From: Chitinophagales bacterium | GTDB lineage: Bacteria; Bacteroidota; Bacteroidia; Chitinophagales; JADIYW01 | DNA length: 6,981 bases | Assembly: GCA_020848315.1 (NCBI GenBank) | Contig: JADLAH010000078.1 | Location: forward strand, 1-6,981 | Reading direction: 5' to 3' | Shown: piece by piece, positions 6,505 to 6,981 of the stretch | Position numbering within the stretch: the first letter of the stretch is position 1 | Layout: the number at the start of each line of letters is the position of its first letter | Notes under the pieces: generated by a model | What the model saw: only the letters and a program-made list of their open reading frames with translations | Databases searched by the model: none | What the model was told of the DNA's origin: nothing | Made by a program: the position numbers and the translations under genes

Positions 6505-6572
6505 TGTTTCTGGTCGTGATATAAGTCATGGATTTTCTTTCCGGATTTGTCTAACTTGAAATAAAATTCAGT

Positions 6573-6981
6573 ATGGACAAACCGCTCCGTAAGATAGACC
6601 ACATCATGTGGGATGTGAATATGCCCAACAGTCTGGTGACCATCACCGGCATGATGACTTTTGAAAAAAAGATATCCAAGGCGAAACTCCGAAAAGTAAT
6701 AGAAACGCGGTTGCTCAAGTTTGAACGCTTTCACAAGAAAGTCATACTGAAGAATAACAAACCCTTGTGGCATTTGGATGAAAACTTCAGTTTGTCATCG
6801 CATATCCACCATATAGCCCTGCCGGGCAAAGGCGACTATGCCATTTTGCAGGAAGTAATCAGCGATTTGATGAGTCAGCCGCTGGATAGCAGTAAACCCT
6901 TGTGGCAGGTACACCTGATTGATAACTACGAAGGCGGCAGTGTCGTGGTATGGCGCTTGCATCACGCGCTCGCAGATGGTA
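6573..6981 (+). CDS. Wax ester synthase / acyl-CoA:diacylglycerol acyltransferase (WS/DGAT) family, N-terminal part (3' end outside window)
   Basis: WS/DGAT-family enzymes transfer acyl groups from acyl-CoA to fatty alcohols or diacylglycerol, making wax esters or triacylglycerol at the inner membrane and lipid inclusions. Only the first 136 residues are present. The family pattern is visible: an opening KIDHIMWDVNMPNSLVTITGMMTF (7-30), RLLKFERFHKKV (46-57), HHIALPGKGDYAILQEVISDLM (79-100), SQPLDSSKPLWQVHLID (101-117), and the active-site motif HHALADG at 130-136 (HHxxxDG, catalytic H131), which ends at the window edge. The ATG at 6573 is the likely start because the family pattern begins within ten residues of it. 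It is separated from msrA by 68 bases, so it is probably a distinct unit, but no convincing promoter is seen. Substrate choice (wax ester, triacylglycerol or something else) cannot be judged from this fragment. Confidence 0.85.
   Translation, partial: MDKPLRKIDHIMWDVNMPNSLVTITGMMTFEKKISKAKLRKVIETRLLKFERFHKKVILKNNKPLWHLDENFSLSSHIHHIALPGKGDYAILQEVISDLMSQPLDSSKPLWQVHLIDNYEGGSVVVWRLHHALADG

Noticed and set aside
6505..6572. Promoter for the WS/DGAT gene
   Set aside because: TAACTTGA (6552-6559) only partly matches TAnnTTTG and no TTTG lies at the right distance upstream, so I do not call it.
1..6981. Mobile element, CRISPR array, tRNA/rRNA or novel defence system
   Set aside because: No transposase, integrase, regular repeat array, RNA gene or unknown multi-gene cluster is visible; all large frames belong to familiar families and the content looks like core genome.

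Overview
The window looks like ordinary chromosomal DNA from a member of the Bacteroidota, probably a Chitinophagales- or Saprospirales-like bacterium, though the exact lineage cannot be fixed from this sequence. The evidence is: two exact copies of the Bacteroidota -7 promoter element (TATTTTTG, consensus TAnnTTTG), one with a perfectly spaced TTTG -33 element; A-rich upstream regions rather than Shine-Dalgarno sites; the tgt-LptF/G gene pair familiar in this phylum; and protein sequences of Bacteroidota type. All recognised genes lie on the + strand and the coding density is high.

Layout: (1) positions 1-977 hold the C-terminal half of a ClpC-type Hsp100 ATPase, closed by a strong, nearly perfect intrinsic terminator (992-1033). 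(2) A promoter at 1051-1082 drives a two-gene unit: tgt (tRNA-guanine transglycosylase, probably starting at a TTG at 1101) and, overlapping it by ATGA, an LptF/LptG-family LPS-export permease (2228-3307). (3) The 125-base gap before feoA holds a candidate DtxR/IdeR-type metal operator (19-base palindrome at 3345-3363) and a second perfect -7 element (3401-3408). It is followed by feoA (probable TTG start at 3433) and feoB (3690-5807), the ferrous iron uptake system. (4) msrA (5842-6504) encodes a methionine sulfoxide reductase with an N-terminal export signal. (5) From 6573 the window enters the N-terminal part of a wax ester synthase/diacylglycerol acyltransferase (WS/DGAT) family gene, cut just after its HHxxxDG motif.

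How the genes fit together: FeoA and FeoB import Fe(II), and the candidate DtxR-type operator would couple this to iron status. The neighbouring exported MsrA would repair oxidised methionines in the envelope, a plausible but unproven companion to iron handling. Tgt and the Lpt permease are co-transcribed and probably translationally coupled, without an obvious functional link. ClpC (proteostasis) and WS/DGAT (storage or membrane lipid) look like independent units.

I found no mobile element, CRISPR array, RNA gene or evidently novel multi-gene system. The points most worth a second look are the regulatory region of feoAB, the loss of most zinc ligands in Tgt, the paired TATTTTTG/TTG-start architecture of tgt and feoA, and the possible dual start of MsrA.
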